This document shows, piece by piece, positions 17,843 through 27,364 of a stretch of DNA of 64,000 bases. A model generated the notes under the pieces. The model was not told the origin of the DNA and searched no databases. It saw nothing but the letters and a program-made list of their open reading frames with translations. The stretch spans positions 2,788,001 to 2,852,000 of the forward strand of contig NZ_CP075190.1 in assembly GCF_020510585.1 (NCBI RefSeq). The letters run 5' to 3'. Positions within the stretch are counted from its first letter, which is position 1. Each line of letters starts with the position of its first letter. Source of the DNA: Ferribacterium limneticum. GTDB taxonomy: Bacteria > Pseudomonadota > Gammaproteobacteria > Burkholderiales > Rhodocyclaceae. Made by a program: the position numbers and the translations under genes.

Positions 17843-18840
17843 ACACCCTGCACGACACCAAACTTTCGATGCTCGACCTCGTGGCCATCCGCGAGGGCGG
17901 CACGACGGCCGAGGCACTGGTCATCGCCCGCGATACGGCGCGCCATGTCGAGAAGCTCGGCTTCACCCGCTACTGGCTGGCCGAACACCACAACATGCCG
18001 GGCATCGCCAGTTCGGCGACGGCCGTGCTGGTCGGCTATATCGCCGGGGCGACCAGCCGCATCCGCGTCGGTTCGGGCGGCATCATGCTGCCCAACCACG
18101 CGCCGCTGGTCGTTGCCGAAGCCTTCGGCACGCTGGCCGAGCTCTATCCCGGGCGGATCGATCTCGGCCTCGGTCGCGCCCCGGGAACCGACCAGCAGAC
18201 GATGCGCGCGCTGCGCCGCGACCGGATCGAAACGGAAGCCGATTTTCCACGGGCAGTCAGCGAACTGCAGCAATTGCTCGGCCCCCGTTTGCCGGACCAG
18301 AAGGTGCTCGCCGTGCCCGGCAACGGCACCGAAGTGCCGATCTGGTTACTTGGATCAAGCCTGTTCTCGGCCCGCCTGGCGGCCGAACGCGGCCTGCCCT
18401 ATTCCTTCGCCTCGCATTTCGCGCCGGCCATGCTGCTGCCGGCCATCGACATCTACCGGCGCAATTTCCGCCCCTCGGCCAAACTCGACAAACCCTACGT
18501 GATGATCGGCGTGCCGGTCATTGCCGCGCCAACCGACGACGAAGCGGAGTTCCTGGCCAGCAGCACCTACCAGCGCGTTCTCGGCATCCTGCGCGGCGAC
18601 CGTCGCTGCCTGCCACCGCCGATTGCCGACTACCTGAGCGGCCTGCACCCGCAGGAACGTTCTGGCATCGCCGATTTTCTCGGTGCAGCCGTCGTCGGCG
18701 GGCCGGACACGGTGCACGATGGCCTGCTGGCGCTGAAAGAAGCGACGAGGGCCGATGAAATGATCCTGGTCAGCGATGTGTTCGACCCGGCCCTGCGCCT
18801 GCGTTCACTTGAAATCACCGCCAGTTTTTTCGCACAATAA
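17839..18840 (+). CDS. Luciferase-like flavin-dependent monooxygenase
   Basis: 333 residues of the LLM superfamily (MsnO8/YhbW group). [31 protein letters not shown] and [45 protein letters not shown] are the typical group signatures. It probably oxidises a small organic molecule with reduced flavin; substrate unknown. The ATG overlaps the EamA stop (ATGA) with a strong GAGGAGG ahead of it. It is followed after 34 bases by the YqhD-type reductase. Confidence 0.85.
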   Translation: MNTLHDTKLSMLDLVAIREGGTTAEALVIARDTARHVEKLGFTRYWLAEHHNMPGIASSATAVLVGYIAGATSRIRVGSGGIMLPNHAPLVVAEAFGTLAELYPGRIDLGLGRAPGTDQQTMRALRRDRIETEADFPRAVSELQQLLGPRLPDQKVLAVPGNGTEVPIWLLGSSLFSARLAAERGLPYSFASHFAPAMLLPAIDIYRRNFRPSAKLDKPYVMIGVPVIAAPTDDEAEFLASSTYQRVLGILRGDRRCLPPPIADYLSGLHPQERSGIADFLGAAVVGGPDTVHDGLLALKEATRADEMILVSDVFDPALRLRSLEITASFFAQ

Positions 18841-18874
18841 GCCGCCGTTCAGCGCCAAGCCAAGGAGACAGGCA

Positions 18875-20050
18875 ATGCCGCACATTTTCGAATTCAGCTA
18901 CCACAACCCGACGCAAATCCACTTCGGCCCGAACAGCTTTGCCAAACTGGCCGAGCTGATTCCACGCGAGGCCAAAGTGCTGCTGCTTTACGGCGGTGGC
19001 TCGATCAAGCAAAACGGCGTCCATGCGCAAGTTCTTGCGGCGCTGGCCGGGCACACCGTGGTCGAATTTGGCGGCATCGAGCCGAATCCGACGCTCGAAA
19101 CACTGACTTCCACGGTCAACCGGATAAAAGAGCAAAAAATAGAATTCATTCTCGGTGTTGGCGGCGGCTCGGTCGCCGATGGCGCCAAATACGTCGCCTG
19201 TGCAGCGCTTTATGACGGGGATGGCTGGGATATCGTCAGCGGCAAACATGTCCCGACACAAGCCCTGCCGGTCGGCGTCGTACTGACCCTGCCGGCCACC
19301 GGCTCGGAATCGAATGCCGGCGCGGTCGTCACCCGCAAGGCCACGCATGAAAAGCGCGTCTTCTTCGTGCCGCCGGCCCGGCCGCGCTTCGCCATTCTCA
19401 ACCCGGATGTGATGGCCAGCCTGCCCGATCGACAACTGGAAAACGGCCTCGTCGATGCCTTCGTTCATGTCTGCGAGCAATACCTGACCTACCCGGTCGG
19501 CGCCCTCGTCCAGGATGGCTATGCCGAAGCCGTGATGAAGGCTCTCAAGACGCTGGCCGACAGCTTCGCCCAGCGCCACGAAACCGCGTGGCGGCAAAAC
19601 ATGATGTGGTCGGCCAATCAGGCACTGTGCGGCGTCATCGGCCTGGGCGTTCCGGTGGACTGGGCAACGCACCGCATGGCCGTCGAGCTGACCGCCCTGT
19701 ACGGTATCGACCACGGCCGTACCCTGGCGATCATCCAGCCCTGGCTGTTACGCGAAACGATCGAAGCAAAGCGGGCCAAACTCGAGCAGATGGGCCGCAA
19801 TGTCTTCGGGCTGAGCCAGCCGAGCGCCGAGGAAACCATTGCTGCGCTGGAAACCTTCTACCGCAGCCTGAACATGCCGGTCCATCTGTCCGACACCGAC
19901 GTCAGCGACCCCGACGCTGCAGCGCACGTCATGCAGGCCCTGCGCGACCACGGCAATGCCGCCCTGGGCGGCCATGCCGAACTCGACGATGCGAAAACTG
20001 AGCGAATAATCCGCGCCGCCTGCACAAAACAGGAGCAGACAAACAATTGA
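18875..20050 (+). CDS. yqhD: YqhD-type iron-containing alcohol dehydrogenase / aldehyde reductase
   Basis: 391 residues, parallel to E. coli YqhD. NADPH-site GVGGGSVADG; metal ligands from GLVDAFVHVCEQY (Asp and His) and DWATHRMAVELTALYGIDHGRTLA (two His). It reduces reactive aldehydes such as glyoxal and lipid-peroxidation products, completing the detoxification cluster with nemA. ATG 18875 has AAGGAG 8 bases upstream; an earlier in-frame ATG lies inside the LLM gene. Codons for TSTVNRIKEQKIEFI (about residues 80-94) are unusually A-rich, with ATA twice, because a dispersed ACGGTCAAC motif occupies them. Confidence 0.88.
   Translation: MPHIFEFSYHNPTQIHFGPNSFAKLAELIPREAKVLLLYGGGSIKQNGVHAQVLAALAGHTVVEFGGIEPNPTLETLTSTVNRIKEQKIEFILGVGGGSVADGAKYVACAALYDGDGWDIVSGKHVPTQALPVGVVLTLPATGSESNAGAVVTRKATHEKRVFFVPPARPRFAILNPDVMASLPDRQLENGLVDAFVHVCEQYLTYPVGALVQDGYAEAVMKALKTLADSFAQRHETAWRQNMMWSANQALCGVIGLGVPVDWATHRMAVELTALYGIDHGRTLAIIQPWLLRETIEAKRAKLEQMGRNVFGLSQPSAEETIAALETFYRSLNMPVHLSDTDVSDPDAAAHVMQALRDHGNAALGGHAELDDAKTERIIRAACTKQEQTNN
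19111..19147 (+). repeat. ACGGTCAAC dispersed motif, copy 5 (inside yqhD)
   Basis: CACGGTCAACCGG, then ATAAAAG, AGC, a six-A tract, TAGAATT. It encodes STVNRIKEQKIEF, aligning without gaps to NAVKLVREQKVTF of E. coli YqhD as I remember that sequence: the motif sits in homologous residues rather than in an insertion. Confidence 0.75.
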
Positions 20051-20152
20051 TCTGAAACGCCTTTGGCACCGGGACGGGCATGCCATAGTGCTATCCTGAT
20101 CGGAAAATTGGAATATGATCAGCCGACCAACCTGGACGGAAGGAGTATCACC

Positions 20153-21085
20153 ATGCTGACCCCGACTCAGAAGCAAACGGCGCAATCCATCGTCAACCTG
20201 TTCGAAACCGGCGTCGTGCTCGGCGACTACGGCAGCGTTACCGTCATTCCCGGCGACACCGGCCACCTCACTTTCGGACGCTCGCAAACGACGCTGGCCT
20301 CGGGCAATCTGCTCGACCTGTTGCAGCGCTACTGCACCAACGACGGTGCTCGTTTCGGCGCCCGACTATCGCCCTGGCTGCCGCGTTTCGCGGCCACCGA
20401 CCTCGGCCTCGACAACGAGTTGCGTCTGCACAACCTGCTGCGCGCGACGGCCGACGACCCGATCATGCGCGAAACCCAGGATCAGTTTTTCGACGAGGTT
20501 TACTGGCTGACGGCAGCCCGCATCGCCGCCAACCTCGGTATCACCTCGGCCCTCGGCACGGCGGTGGTCTACGACAGCACCGTGCACGGCTCGTGGAAAG
20601 CCATGCGCGACCGCACCATGGCGCAATCCGGCAGCCTTGCTGCACTCGGTGAAAAGAAGTGGATCGCGGCCTACGTCGCGACCCGCCGCGCTTGGCTGAC
20701 AAATCATCCACGCAGCGATTTGCGCAAGACGGCTTACCGGATGGATGCCTTCCAGCGCCTGATCGAGCAAGGCTACTGGGGGCTGGAACTGCCGCTCGTC
20801 ATCCGCGGCGCCGAAATATCGCCGAGCACCCTGCGCGCCACACCACCCGGTTGCTACGACGGCCCGCAGCCCGGCACCCGCACCATCTCGCTGCAAAGCC
20901 CGCTGGCCCGCGGCCTCGACGTTCGCCTCGTGCAACTCGGGCTGTCCGAGCAAGGCGTGCCGATCAAGGCCGACGGCATTTTCGGCCAGACCAGTGCCAA
21001 TCTGCTCAAGCAGTTTCAGGCAAAGAAGGGGCTACCTGCCACCGGCGTCGCCGACGCGGCCCTGATCGGCCACCTGGTTGAATAG
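20153..21085 (+). CDS. GH46 chitosanase-like hydrolase with peptidoglycan-binding domain
   Basis: 310 residues. Residues 1-230 resemble family 46 chitosanases: a Glu in VNLFETG, then GDYGSVTVIPGDTGHLTFGRSQTT with the spaced Tyr and Asp of the family pattern. The C-terminal 65 residues (GLDVRLVQLGLSEQGVPIKADGIFGQTSANLLKQFQAKKGL) form a peptidoglycan-binding domain 1. No signal peptide or Tat signal is visible from ATG 20153 (AAGGAG upstream), nor from the longer in-frame start, so secretion would need another route such as lysis. The substrate may be chitosan or peptidoglycan. Confidence 0.78.
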   Translation: MLTPTQKQTAQSIVNLFETGVVLGDYGSVTVIPGDTGHLTFGRSQTTLASGNLLDLLQRYCTNDGARFGARLSPWLPRFAATDLGLDNELRLHNLLRATADDPIMRETQDQFFDEVYWLTAARIAANLGITSALGTAVVYDSTVHGSWKAMRDRTMAQSGSLAALGEKKWIAAYVATRRAWLTNHPRSDLRKTAYRMDAFQRLIEQGYWGLELPLVIRGAEISPSTLRATPPGCYDGPQPGTRTISLQSPLARGLDVRLVQLGLSEQGVPIKADGIFGQTSANLLKQFQAKKGLPATGVADAALIGHLVE

Positions 21086-21093
21086 CCGGCGTT

Positions 21094-21339
21094 TCAGGCT
21101 TCGGCTTGCGGGCCCTCTGGCGGCAACGGCGGTTGCGGCCGGCTCGTGACGTAGAGCACGACGGCGCAAGCACCGAGGAAGACCACCGAAGCCAGGGCGC
21201 TCGGCACCCAGGTGTCGGCCAGCCCGCGCTCCATCCACAGCCAGATGAACAGGCCAAAAGCCGGCAAGGCCAGCAGGGCGCAAAATGCTGCCGTGACCAG
21301 TGCCACTTTTTGCCCGATATGTCGTTTCAATTTGCTCAC
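21094..21339 (-). CDS. Small two-helix membrane protein
   Basis: 81 residues with two hydrophobic segments (about 14-35 and 47-65), a basic N-terminus and a Pro-rich tail; function unknown. Its ATG overlaps the stop of the secretin-N-like gene by 4 bases (ATGA), so it is the last gene of a run HD-GYP / secretin-N-like / this one. It converges on the chitosanase gene with only 8 bases between the stops. Confidence 0.65.
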   Translation of the reverse strand: MSKLKRHIGQKVALVTAAFCALLALPAFGLFIWLWMERGLADTWVPSALASVVFLGACAVVLYVTSRPQPPLPPEGPQAEA

Positions 21340-22124
21340 TCGACTTCCTCTACCATCAGCCAGATTGAGCGATTGTCACGCGCGTCGCTAGTTGAAAGAG
21401 TGAGCGCGCCGCCCTGATTGCCTGATGCCTGGCGACCGCTGCCGCCCACTTCTATCCATTCGCCGAGCCGCCCGGAAACGGTCGTCGACAGCTGCTGGCT
21501 GTTGATGCTGCCGTAGCCGCCCTGACTGGCCGCCTGCTGGCTGATGTCGAGCGTCACCCGGTTGCCGTTCACGCGCGGCACGGCGTAAAAGCCGCGACCG
21601 ACATCCTGATAGACGATGTTTTCATTGATCACCGCGCCCCCCGGGCCAATTACGACCTGGCGCATCGGGATGGGCAGCGAACGGCCGACCTGGATGAAAG
21701 CCGGCCCGCCTTCAACGGTCTGCACCATCTGCGCCGCACTCTCGCCGCGCACGCTCTTGGTGTCCCAGACAGTCGCCCCGACATGGCTGCGCCGGGTACT
21801 GCCGAGAACGACCTGACCGCTCGCCTCGGCACCGCGCGCGCTGTCTTCGGCCTGACGGTTTTGCGAAACACGAATGATCAGCCGCCGGGTCGGCTTGTCG
21901 ATGGCAGCCAGCGCTCGCTTGATGTCCGCCCGATTGCGTGGCGAGGCCTTGAGAAAAAGCTGGTTGTTCATGCCAGTCAAGGTGCCGCCCGGCTCGACCA
22001 GCGGCAACAAGGCCGGCAGCACGTCTTCGACATTCTTGCTCTTGAGCTCGATGACCTCCATCTGCTGGGCCCACAGCGAGGTGCTGAACAGGCAGGCCAG
22101 CAGGCAAAGAATGCGAAGCATCAT
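21336..22124 (-). CDS. Exported secretin-N-domain-like protein
   Basis: 262 residues with a signal peptide MMLRILCLLACLFSTSLWAQ. The mature N-terminus (MEVIELKSKNVEDVLPALLPLVEPGGTLTGMNNQLFLKASPRNRADIKRALAAIDKP) looks like the N-terminal subdomain of secretins, but the rest lacks an obvious secretin pore. A Gln/Gly/Ser-rich part follows. It may be an envelope accessory protein. ATG 22124 is preferred: GGGAGA lies 6-7 bases upstream and the signal peptide begins there. An ATG at 22154 overlapping the HD-GYP stop is possible. Confidence 0.65.
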   Translation of the reverse strand: MMLRILCLLACLFSTSLWAQQMEVIELKSKNVEDVLPALLPLVEPGGTLTGMNNQLFLKASPRNRADIKRALAAIDKPTRRLIIRVSQNRQAEDSARGAEASGQVVLGSTRRSHVGATVWDTKSVRGESAAQMVQTVEGGPAFIQVGRSLPIPMRQVVIGPGGAVINENIVYQDVGRGFYAVPRVNGNRVTLDISQQAASQGGYGSINSQQLSTTVSGRLGEWIEVGGSGRQASGNQGGALTLSTSDARDNRSIWLMVEEVE

Positions 22125-22150
22125 GGACGTTCTCCCGGCGGCGTTAAGAG

Positions 22151-23398
22151 TCATTCAAGACAGACGGCGATCCGGTGACATTCGGCCAGATCGTCGGCAA
22201 CCAGACGGACAACACCTGGATCGGCGCGCCCCAAATCGGCACGCTCCTGAAGGATGGCCAATATCTGGTCCGGTGTCATTGATTTGCGATAAGGACGGTC
22301 CTGCGCCAGCGCCTGAAAGATATCGGCGACATTGATGATGCGCGCTTCTATGGGCAGCGCGACGCCACCGATATGGAACGGGTAGCCGTGACCATCCGGC
22401 GTTTCGTGATGCAGCGAGGCCCAGCGCGCGATTTCGGCGATTGCATGCAGCCGTTTGAGGACCTGCAGCGTCCCGTAGCTGTGGCTCTTCATGATGTCGA
22501 ACTCATGCGCCGTCAGGGCGCTTTCCCCCTCGATGATCTCGTCGGGAATCTGCAGCTTGCCGATATCGTGCAGCAAGCCGGCCACTTCAATTTTCTCGCA
22601 GGTGATGGGGTCAAGTCCGAGCCGTTCGGCGAGATGGCGCGACAGCCGCGCAACGCCTTGCGAATGCTGCTCGGTGTAAGGCGATTTGGCGTCGATGATG
22701 CGCGAAAAAATGGTCGCGCACTGCTTGAACTCGGACCAGCCGATCATCTTCAGGTCGCCATGAGATTCCATCTCGACCTGGTACTGCTGCACCCATTCCG
22801 GCTGCAAGGCCAGCCAGAAAGCCTCTTCCTGCGAGATGAGCTCGAAGGCATCGACCAGTTCGGGCGAAAACAGGCGCCCGCGCGCCGAGGCCAGACGGGC
22901 ACGAATCTCGTCGGCATGCGACAGGACACTCTGGTCGGCATGATAGGGCGCGGCCAGGACATCAATGCGGTCGGCCAAATAGATCAGGTTGGCGAAACGC
23001 GCTGTATCACCCGGCAGAGTCTGCGTTTCCAGCCATTCCCAGGCGCTGTGGTGATAACGGATAATCGGGGCGAGATGCGCCAGCGGCTGAAAGTTGGCCA
23101 ACAATTCGTCGCCGCGAATGCAATGCTCTTCGGCCCCATCCCATTCCAGATCAACCACTAGGCGATGATGAACCCGCGTCGATGACACGCCGCAATCGTG
23201 CAGCAGGCCGGCATCGTAAAGAATCAGCTGGTCCGCTTCGCTCCATCCCATGCGGATGGCCATCTCGCGTGCCAGCATGCCAACCCGGCGGCCGTGCATG
23301 ACATCGTCGACGCCCACCAGATCGACCGTGTTGGCGATGGTCATCACCAGTTGCCGAAGATCGATGGCCAGATCAGCGGGGAGCATTGTTTCAGTCAT
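22151..23398 (-). CDS. Two-domain HD / HD-GYP cyclic-di-GMP phosphodiesterase
   Basis: 415 residues. An N-terminal HD-like domain (about 25-150, LLHDCGVSSTRVHHR) is followed by a complete C-terminal HD-GYP domain (about 225-400) with LLHDIGKLQIPDEI, HHETPDGHGYPF and NVADIFQALAQDRPYR. It probably hydrolyses cyclic di-GMP in the cytoplasm; no membrane or receiver domain is present, so the first HD domain may act as sensor. The stop overlaps an in-frame ATG of the downstream secretin-N-like gene. zapE ends 4 bases upstream. Confidence 0.85.
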   Translation of the reverse strand: MTETMLPADLAIDLRQLVMTIANTVDLVGVDDVMHGRRVGMLAREMAIRMGWSEADQLILYDAGLLHDCGVSSTRVHHRLVVDLEWDGAEEHCIRGDELLANFQPLAHLAPIIRYHHSAWEWLETQTLPGDTARFANLIYLADRIDVLAAPYHADQSVLSHADEIRARLASARGRLFSPELVDAFELISQEEAFWLALQPEWVQQYQVEMESHGDLKMIGWSEFKQCATIFSRIIDAKSPYTEQHSQGVARLSRHLAERLGLDPITCEKIEVAGLLHDIGKLQIPDEIIEGESALTAHEFDIMKSHSYGTLQVLKRLHAIAEIARWASLHHETPDGHGYPFHIGGVALPIEARIINVADIFQALAQDRPYRKSMTPDQILAILQERADLGRADPGVVRLVADDLAECHRIAVCLE

Positions 23399-23402
23399 TT
23401 GA

Positions 23403-24518
23403 TCAGCTAACCATATGGGGCAAGGCCAAGTACTCCCTGGAGTTCATTTCGGTCAGACGACTCACGGTACGGGCAAACTCGCTGGCCTGCGTGCCCTCGG
23501 TGTAGAGCCCTTCAGCCGCACAGTCGGCAGTGATGATGAGCTTGACCTTGTGGTCGTAGAAAACGTCAACCAGCCACGTAAAGCGACGCGCTTCCGAGGC
23601 TTGGTGCGTGGTCATTTTCGGAACATGAGAGAGGAGTACGGTGTGGTATCCACGGGCGATTTCGAGATAGTCGTTTTGCGAACGCGGTCCGCCGCACAGG
23701 GTGCGGAAATCGAACCAGATCACGCCATGGCCGCGCCGCACGGTCTCGATGTCGCGACCCAGAACCTCGATATGCCCGCCCTTCTTGCCGGCATCACCAT
23801 CGACCATCTTGAAGTAGTCGAGCATTTTCTTCTCGGCCGCGGCATCGGCCGGGTGGTGATAGATCTCGACCTGCTCAAGTGCCCGCAAACGGTAGTCGGT
23901 CCCGGCATCAACCTCGAAGACATCGAGATGCTTGTTGAGCAGTGCGATGGTCGGCAGGAAGCTCTCCCGATGCAGGCCGTTCGGATACAGCATGTCTGGC
24001 GGATAGTTGGAAGTCATCACGATGATGACCCCCTGGGCGAACAGGCCATCCATCAGACGGCCAAGAATCATGGCGTCGGCGATGTCGGAGACGTGGAATT
24101 CATCGAAACAGAGCAGGCGCACTTCCTTGGCGATCTGCTCGGCCAGCCTCAGCATCGGATCGGGTTCGCCCTTGTATTTTTCGAGGTCATGATGAATCTG
24201 CTGCATGAAGGCATGGAAGTGGATGCGCCGCTTGCGCCGATAGGGCACCGAGTCGTAAAAGCAATCCATCAGGAAGCTCTTGCCACGACCCACCCCGCCC
24301 CAGAAATAGACGCCTTTCGGCGGCTTGGGCGGCGACAGCAGGCGCTTGAAGGTGCTGCCACGGTCAACCTTGAAAAAGAGCAAATTTGTATAGAGGCTCT
24401 GCAACGCCATCGCCGCCGTCATCTGGGCAGCATCGGCAATGTAGCCACGGGCATCTAGCAGGTTTTTATAGGCGTCGAGCATGCCCTGCGCGGCGACATT
24501 GAGTTTTTTATGGGGCAT
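23403..24518 (-). CDS. zapE: Cell division ATPase ZapE (AFG1 family)
   Basis: 371 residues. Walker A GGVGRGKS (74-81) and Walker B LLCFDEFHV (Asp139, Glu140), followed by MTSNYPPDMLYPNGLHRE, typical of ZapE/YhcM. In E. coli ZapE acts at the divisome on FtsZ late in constriction. Residues 43-53 (YTNLLFFKVDRG) before Walker A are encoded by a weaker ACGGTCAAC motif copy with strikingly A/T-rich codons. No terminator follows before the HD-GYP gene. Confidence 0.88.
   Translation of the reverse strand: MPHKKLNVAAQGMLDAYKNLLDARGYIADAAQMTAAMALQSLYTNLLFFKVDRGSTFKRLLSPPKPPKGVYFWGGVGRGKSFLMDCFYDSVPYRRKRRIHFHAFMQQIHHDLEKYKGEPDPMLRLAEQIAKEVRLLCFDEFHVSDIADAMILGRLMDGLFAQGVIIVMTSNYPPDMLYPNGLHRESFLPTIALLNKHLDVFEVDAGTDYRLRALEQVEIYHHPADAAAEKKMLDYFKMVDGDAGKKGGHIEVLGRDIETVRRGHGVIWFDFRTLCGGPRSQNDYLEIARGYHTVLLSHVPKMTTHQASEARRFTWLVDVFYDHKVKLIITADCAAEGLYTEGTQASEFARTVSRLTEMNSREYLALPHMVS
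24359..24390 (+). repeat. ACGGTCAAC dispersed motif, copy 6 (inside zapE, partial)
   Basis: CACGGTCAAC (core 24360-24368), then CTTGAAAAAGAGCAAATTTG: core exact, CGG replaced by CTT, both A/T tracts kept. On the coding strand it specifies NLLFFKVDRG. Confidence 0.6.
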
Positions 24519-24553
24519 TTTGGTGAATCAGTATTGGGGGTAAAAACGTATTC

Positions 24554-24600
24554 TGCCAAAGAAAAAGGCGGGTGCGTTGCCGCAACCCGCCTTTCTGGCA
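24554..24600. terminator. Bidirectional-type terminator after lpdA
   Basis: AAAGGCGGGT (24564-24573) pairs with ACCCGCCTTT (24585-24594); outer TGCCA / TGGCA also pair. It lies between the lpdA stop and zapE and would end lpdA transcription. Confidence 0.85.
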
Positions 24601-24613
24601 AAGAACAGTCAGC

Positions 24614-26038
24614 TTAGAAGTGCAGCGGACGCTTGTCGCAAGCCAGGGCTGCTTCGTGCACCGCTTCCGACAAGGTCGGGTGAGCGTGGCAGATGCGGGC
24701 CAGATCTTCGGAAGCGCCACCGAATTCCATCGCTACAACGGCTTCGGAAATCAGTTCGGAGGCATTGGCACCGATGATATGAACGCCGAGGATGCGGTCG
24801 GTCTGCGCGCAGGCCAGCATCTTGACGAAACCGGACGGCTCGCCCATGCCCAGCGCACGGCCATTGGCCATGAACGGAATTTTGCCAACCTTGTAGGCGA
24901 CGCCATCCGCCTTCAGTTGCTGCTCGCTCTTGCCAACCCAGGCGATTTCCGGGGCGGTATAGATGACGCCCGGAATGGTGTCAAAGTTGCAATGGCCAGC
25001 CTGACCGGCCATCAATTCGGCAACCATGACACCCTCTTCCATTGCCTTGTGCGCCAGCATCGGGCCGCGCACGACGTCGCCAACAGCCCAGACGCCCGGG
25101 AGATTGGTCTTGCAATGGCCATCGACTTCAACCATGCCGCGATCGGTCAGCTTGAGGCCAACCGCTTCGCCATTCAGGCCGTCGGTGTTGGGAATGCGAC
25201 CGATGGAAACGATCAGGCGGTCGGCGTCGAGCTTCTCGGCCTTACCGTCCTTCGTTTCATAGGCAATCGAGACGCCCTTCTTGGTCGTCTTGATGTCGCC
25301 AATCTTGACGCCGGTCTGGATATTCAGACCCTGCTTGGTGAACAGCTTGAGCGCTTCCTTGGCAATATCCTGATCGGCAAAAGCCAGAAAGTCGGGCATT
25401 GCTTCGAGGATGGTAACTTCGGAACCGACGCGACGCCAGACCGACCCCATTTCCAGGCCAATGACGCCGGCACCGATGATGGCCAGCTTCTTGGGCACGG
25501 ATTCCTGATTCAGGGCGCCCTCGTTATCCATGACCATCTTGTTGTCGACCGGCACGTTCGGCAGGTGACGCGGCTTGGAGCCGGTAGCGATGATGACCTG
25601 CTTGGCCAGGACCTCGTCGGCGCCAACCTTGACCTTGTACAGATCGCCTTCCTTGCCGACAAAGGAACCGTGGCCGTTGAGCATGGTGACCTTGTTCTTC
25701 TTGAACAGACCCTTGATGCCGGAAGTCAGTTGGGTAACGATGGTGTCCTTGCGGCCCTTCATGACCGGCACGTCGATCGTCGCCTTGCCGACCTTGATGC
25801 CTTGGGCTTCGAAGCTGTGGCCGGCTTCCTCGAACAGGTGCGAGGTGTGCAGCAGGGCTTTGGACGGAATGCAGCCGACGTTCAGGCAGGTGCCGCCGAG
25901 GCGCGGTTCGCCCTTCGGGTCGGCATACGGATTGGATTCGCAGCAGGCGGCGGAGAAGCCGAGCTGGGCAGCGCGGATGGCTGCGACATAGCCGCCAGGA
26001 CCACCACCGATAACGAGCACGTCAAATTGCTTGGACAT
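24614..26038 (-). CDS. lpdA: Dihydrolipoyl dehydrogenase (E3)
   Basis: 474 residues. FAD motif [21 protein letters not shown]; redox disulfide [13 protein letters not shown] (Cys51, Cys56); NAD-domain [18 protein letters not shown]-terminal [15 protein letters not shown] with the catalytic His/Glu pair. It re-oxidises the E2 lipoamide of 2-oxoglutarate dehydrogenase and passes electrons to NAD. It is the last gene of odhA-odhB-lpdA; an intervening hairpin after odhB may reduce its transcription. Confidence 0.95.
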   Translation of the reverse strand: MSKQFDVLVIGGGPGGYVAAIRAAQLGFSAACCESNPYADPKGEPRLGGTCLNVGCIPSKALLHTSHLFEEAGHSFEAQGIKVGKATIDVPVMKGRKDTIVTQLTSGIKGLFKKNKVTMLNGHGSFVGKEGDLYKVKVGADEVLAKQVIIATGSKPRHLPNVPVDNKMVMDNEGALNQESVPKKLAIIGAGVIGLEMGSVWRRVGSEVTILEAMPDFLAFADQDIAKEALKLFTKQGLNIQTGVKIGDIKTTKKGVSIAYETKDGKAEKLDADRLIVSIGRIPNTDGLNGEAVGLKLTDRGMVEVDGHCKTNLPGVWAVGDVVRGPMLAHKAMEEGVMVAELMAGQAGHCNFDTIPGVIYTAPEIAWVGKSEQQLKADGVAYKVGKIPFMANGRALGMGEPSGFVKMLACAQTDRILGVHIIGANASELISEAVVAMEFGGASEDLARICHAHPTLSEAVHEAALACDKRPLHF

Positions 26039-26066
26039 GTGTAAACCTTTCAGATTTCAGATGTGC

Positions 26067-26100
26067 AAAAGCGCCAGCGCCCTTTGCGGGACACTGGCGC
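26067..26100 (-). terminator. Terminator or attenuator between odhB and lpdA
   Basis: On the minus strand GCGCCAG (26100-26094) pairs with CTGGCGC (26077-26071) and is followed by four T. It could partly end odhB transcription. Confidence 0.55.
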
Positions 26101-26113
26101 CGGCCAACGTCGA

Positions 26114-27340
26114 TTAGACGCCGAGCAGCAAGCGGGAAGGATCTTCCAGCGCTTCCTTCATGGTCACCAGACCGAGGACGGCTTCGCGGCCGTCGATGAT
26201 GCGGTGATCGTAGGACATGGCCAGATAGTTCATCGGACGCACAACGACTTGACCGTTCTCAACCATGGCACGGTCCTTGGTGGCATGGATGCCAAGAATC
26301 GCAGACTGCGGCGGGTTGATGATCGGAGTGGACATCATCGAACCGAAGATGCCGCCGTTGGAGATCGAGAAGGTGCCACCGGTCAGATCTTCGATGGTCA
26401 ACTTGCCATCCTTGGCTTTGGAACCGAACTCGGCGATCTTCTTCTCGATTTCGGCGATGCTCATCTGATCGGCATTGCGGATGATCGGCACGACCAGACC
26501 GCGCGGCGAACCAACAGCGATACCGATGTCGATGAAGCCGTGATAGACAATGTCATTGCCATCGACCGAGGCGTTGAGGATCGGGAACTTCTGCAAGGCA
26601 GCACAGGCGGCCTTGACGAAGAAACCCATGAAGCCGAGGCGGACGCCGTGGGCCTTTTCGAACTTTTCACCGTACTGCTTGCGCAGTGCCATCATCGGGC
26701 CCATGTTCACTTCATTGAACGTGGTCAGAATGGCATTCGTCTGTTGCGATTGCAGCAGACGCTCTGCAATGCGGGCGCGCAGACGGGACATCGGTACACG
26801 CTGTTCGGTGCGATCACCCAGAGCAACGGTAACCGGCGGCGTCGGCATGGCAGCCTTGGCAGCAGCCGGAGCAGCAACCGGGCCAGACTTCGGCGCAGCG
26901 GCAACAGCATCTTCCTTGGTAACGCGACCACCACGACCAGAACCGGCGACGTCAGTGGCAGCAATGCCCTTTTCGTCGAGAATCTTACGGGCCGACGGGC
27001 TGGCCGTACCAGCCGGTGCGGCAGCAGCGGCAACCGGAGCGGGGGCAGCGGCGGCCGCTTTCGGCGCTTCAGCAGTTGGTGCAGCAGCACCCGCCTTGGC
27101 TTCGGTATCGATACGGGCGATCAACTCACCGGAGACAACGGTTTCGCCGTCAGCCTTGATGATTTCGACCAGAACGCCAGCAGCCGGCGACGGCACCTCG
27201 AGAACGACCTTGTCGGTTTCGATGTCGATCAGGATTTCGTCGCGAGCAACAGCCTCGCCGATTTTCTTTTTCCAGGAAGCGAGCGTGCCTTCGGCGACGG
27301 ACTCGGAAAGCTGGGGAACTTGAACTTCGATAATGCTCAT
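26114..27340 (-). CDS. odhB: Dihydrolipoyl succinyltransferase (E2 of 2-oxoglutarate dehydrogenase)
   Basis: 408 residues in three domains: an N-terminal lipoyl domain (1-77; lipoyl Lys44 in [11 protein letters not shown]), a long Ala/Pro linker (about 78-115), a peripheral subunit-binding segment ([32 protein letters not shown]) and a catalytic domain ending [13 protein letters not shown] with the active-site His. The protein forms the complex core that transfers succinyl groups to CoA. It lies 24 bases after odhA. Confidence 0.95.
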   Translation of the reverse strand: MSIIEVQVPQLSESVAEGTLASWKKKIGEAVARDEILIDIETDKVVLEVPSPAAGVLVEIIKADGETVVSGELIARIDTEAKAGAAAPTAEAPKAAAAAPAPVAAAAAPAGTASPSARKILDEKGIAATDVAGSGRGGRVTKEDAVAAAPKSGPVAAPAAAKAAMPTPPVTVALGDRTEQRVPMSRLRARIAERLLQSQQTNAILTTFNEVNMGPMMALRKQYGEKFEKAHGVRLGFMGFFVKAACAALQKFPILNASVDGNDIVYHGFIDIGIAVGSPRGLVVPIIRNADQMSIAEIEKKIAEFGSKAKDGKLTIEDLTGGTFSISNGGIFGSMMSTPIINPPQSAILGIHATKDRAMVENGQVVVRPMNYLAMSYDHRIIDGREAVLGLVTMKEALEDPSRLLLGV

Positions 27341-27364
27341 AGTGACTCCACTCTGCTGTAGTTA

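Noticed and set aside
15761..17917. Long minus-strand frame (about 718 codons) opposite nemA and the EamA gene
   Set aside because: Antisense shadow; it spans two real genes and their gap and has Arg/Gln/His-rich composition.
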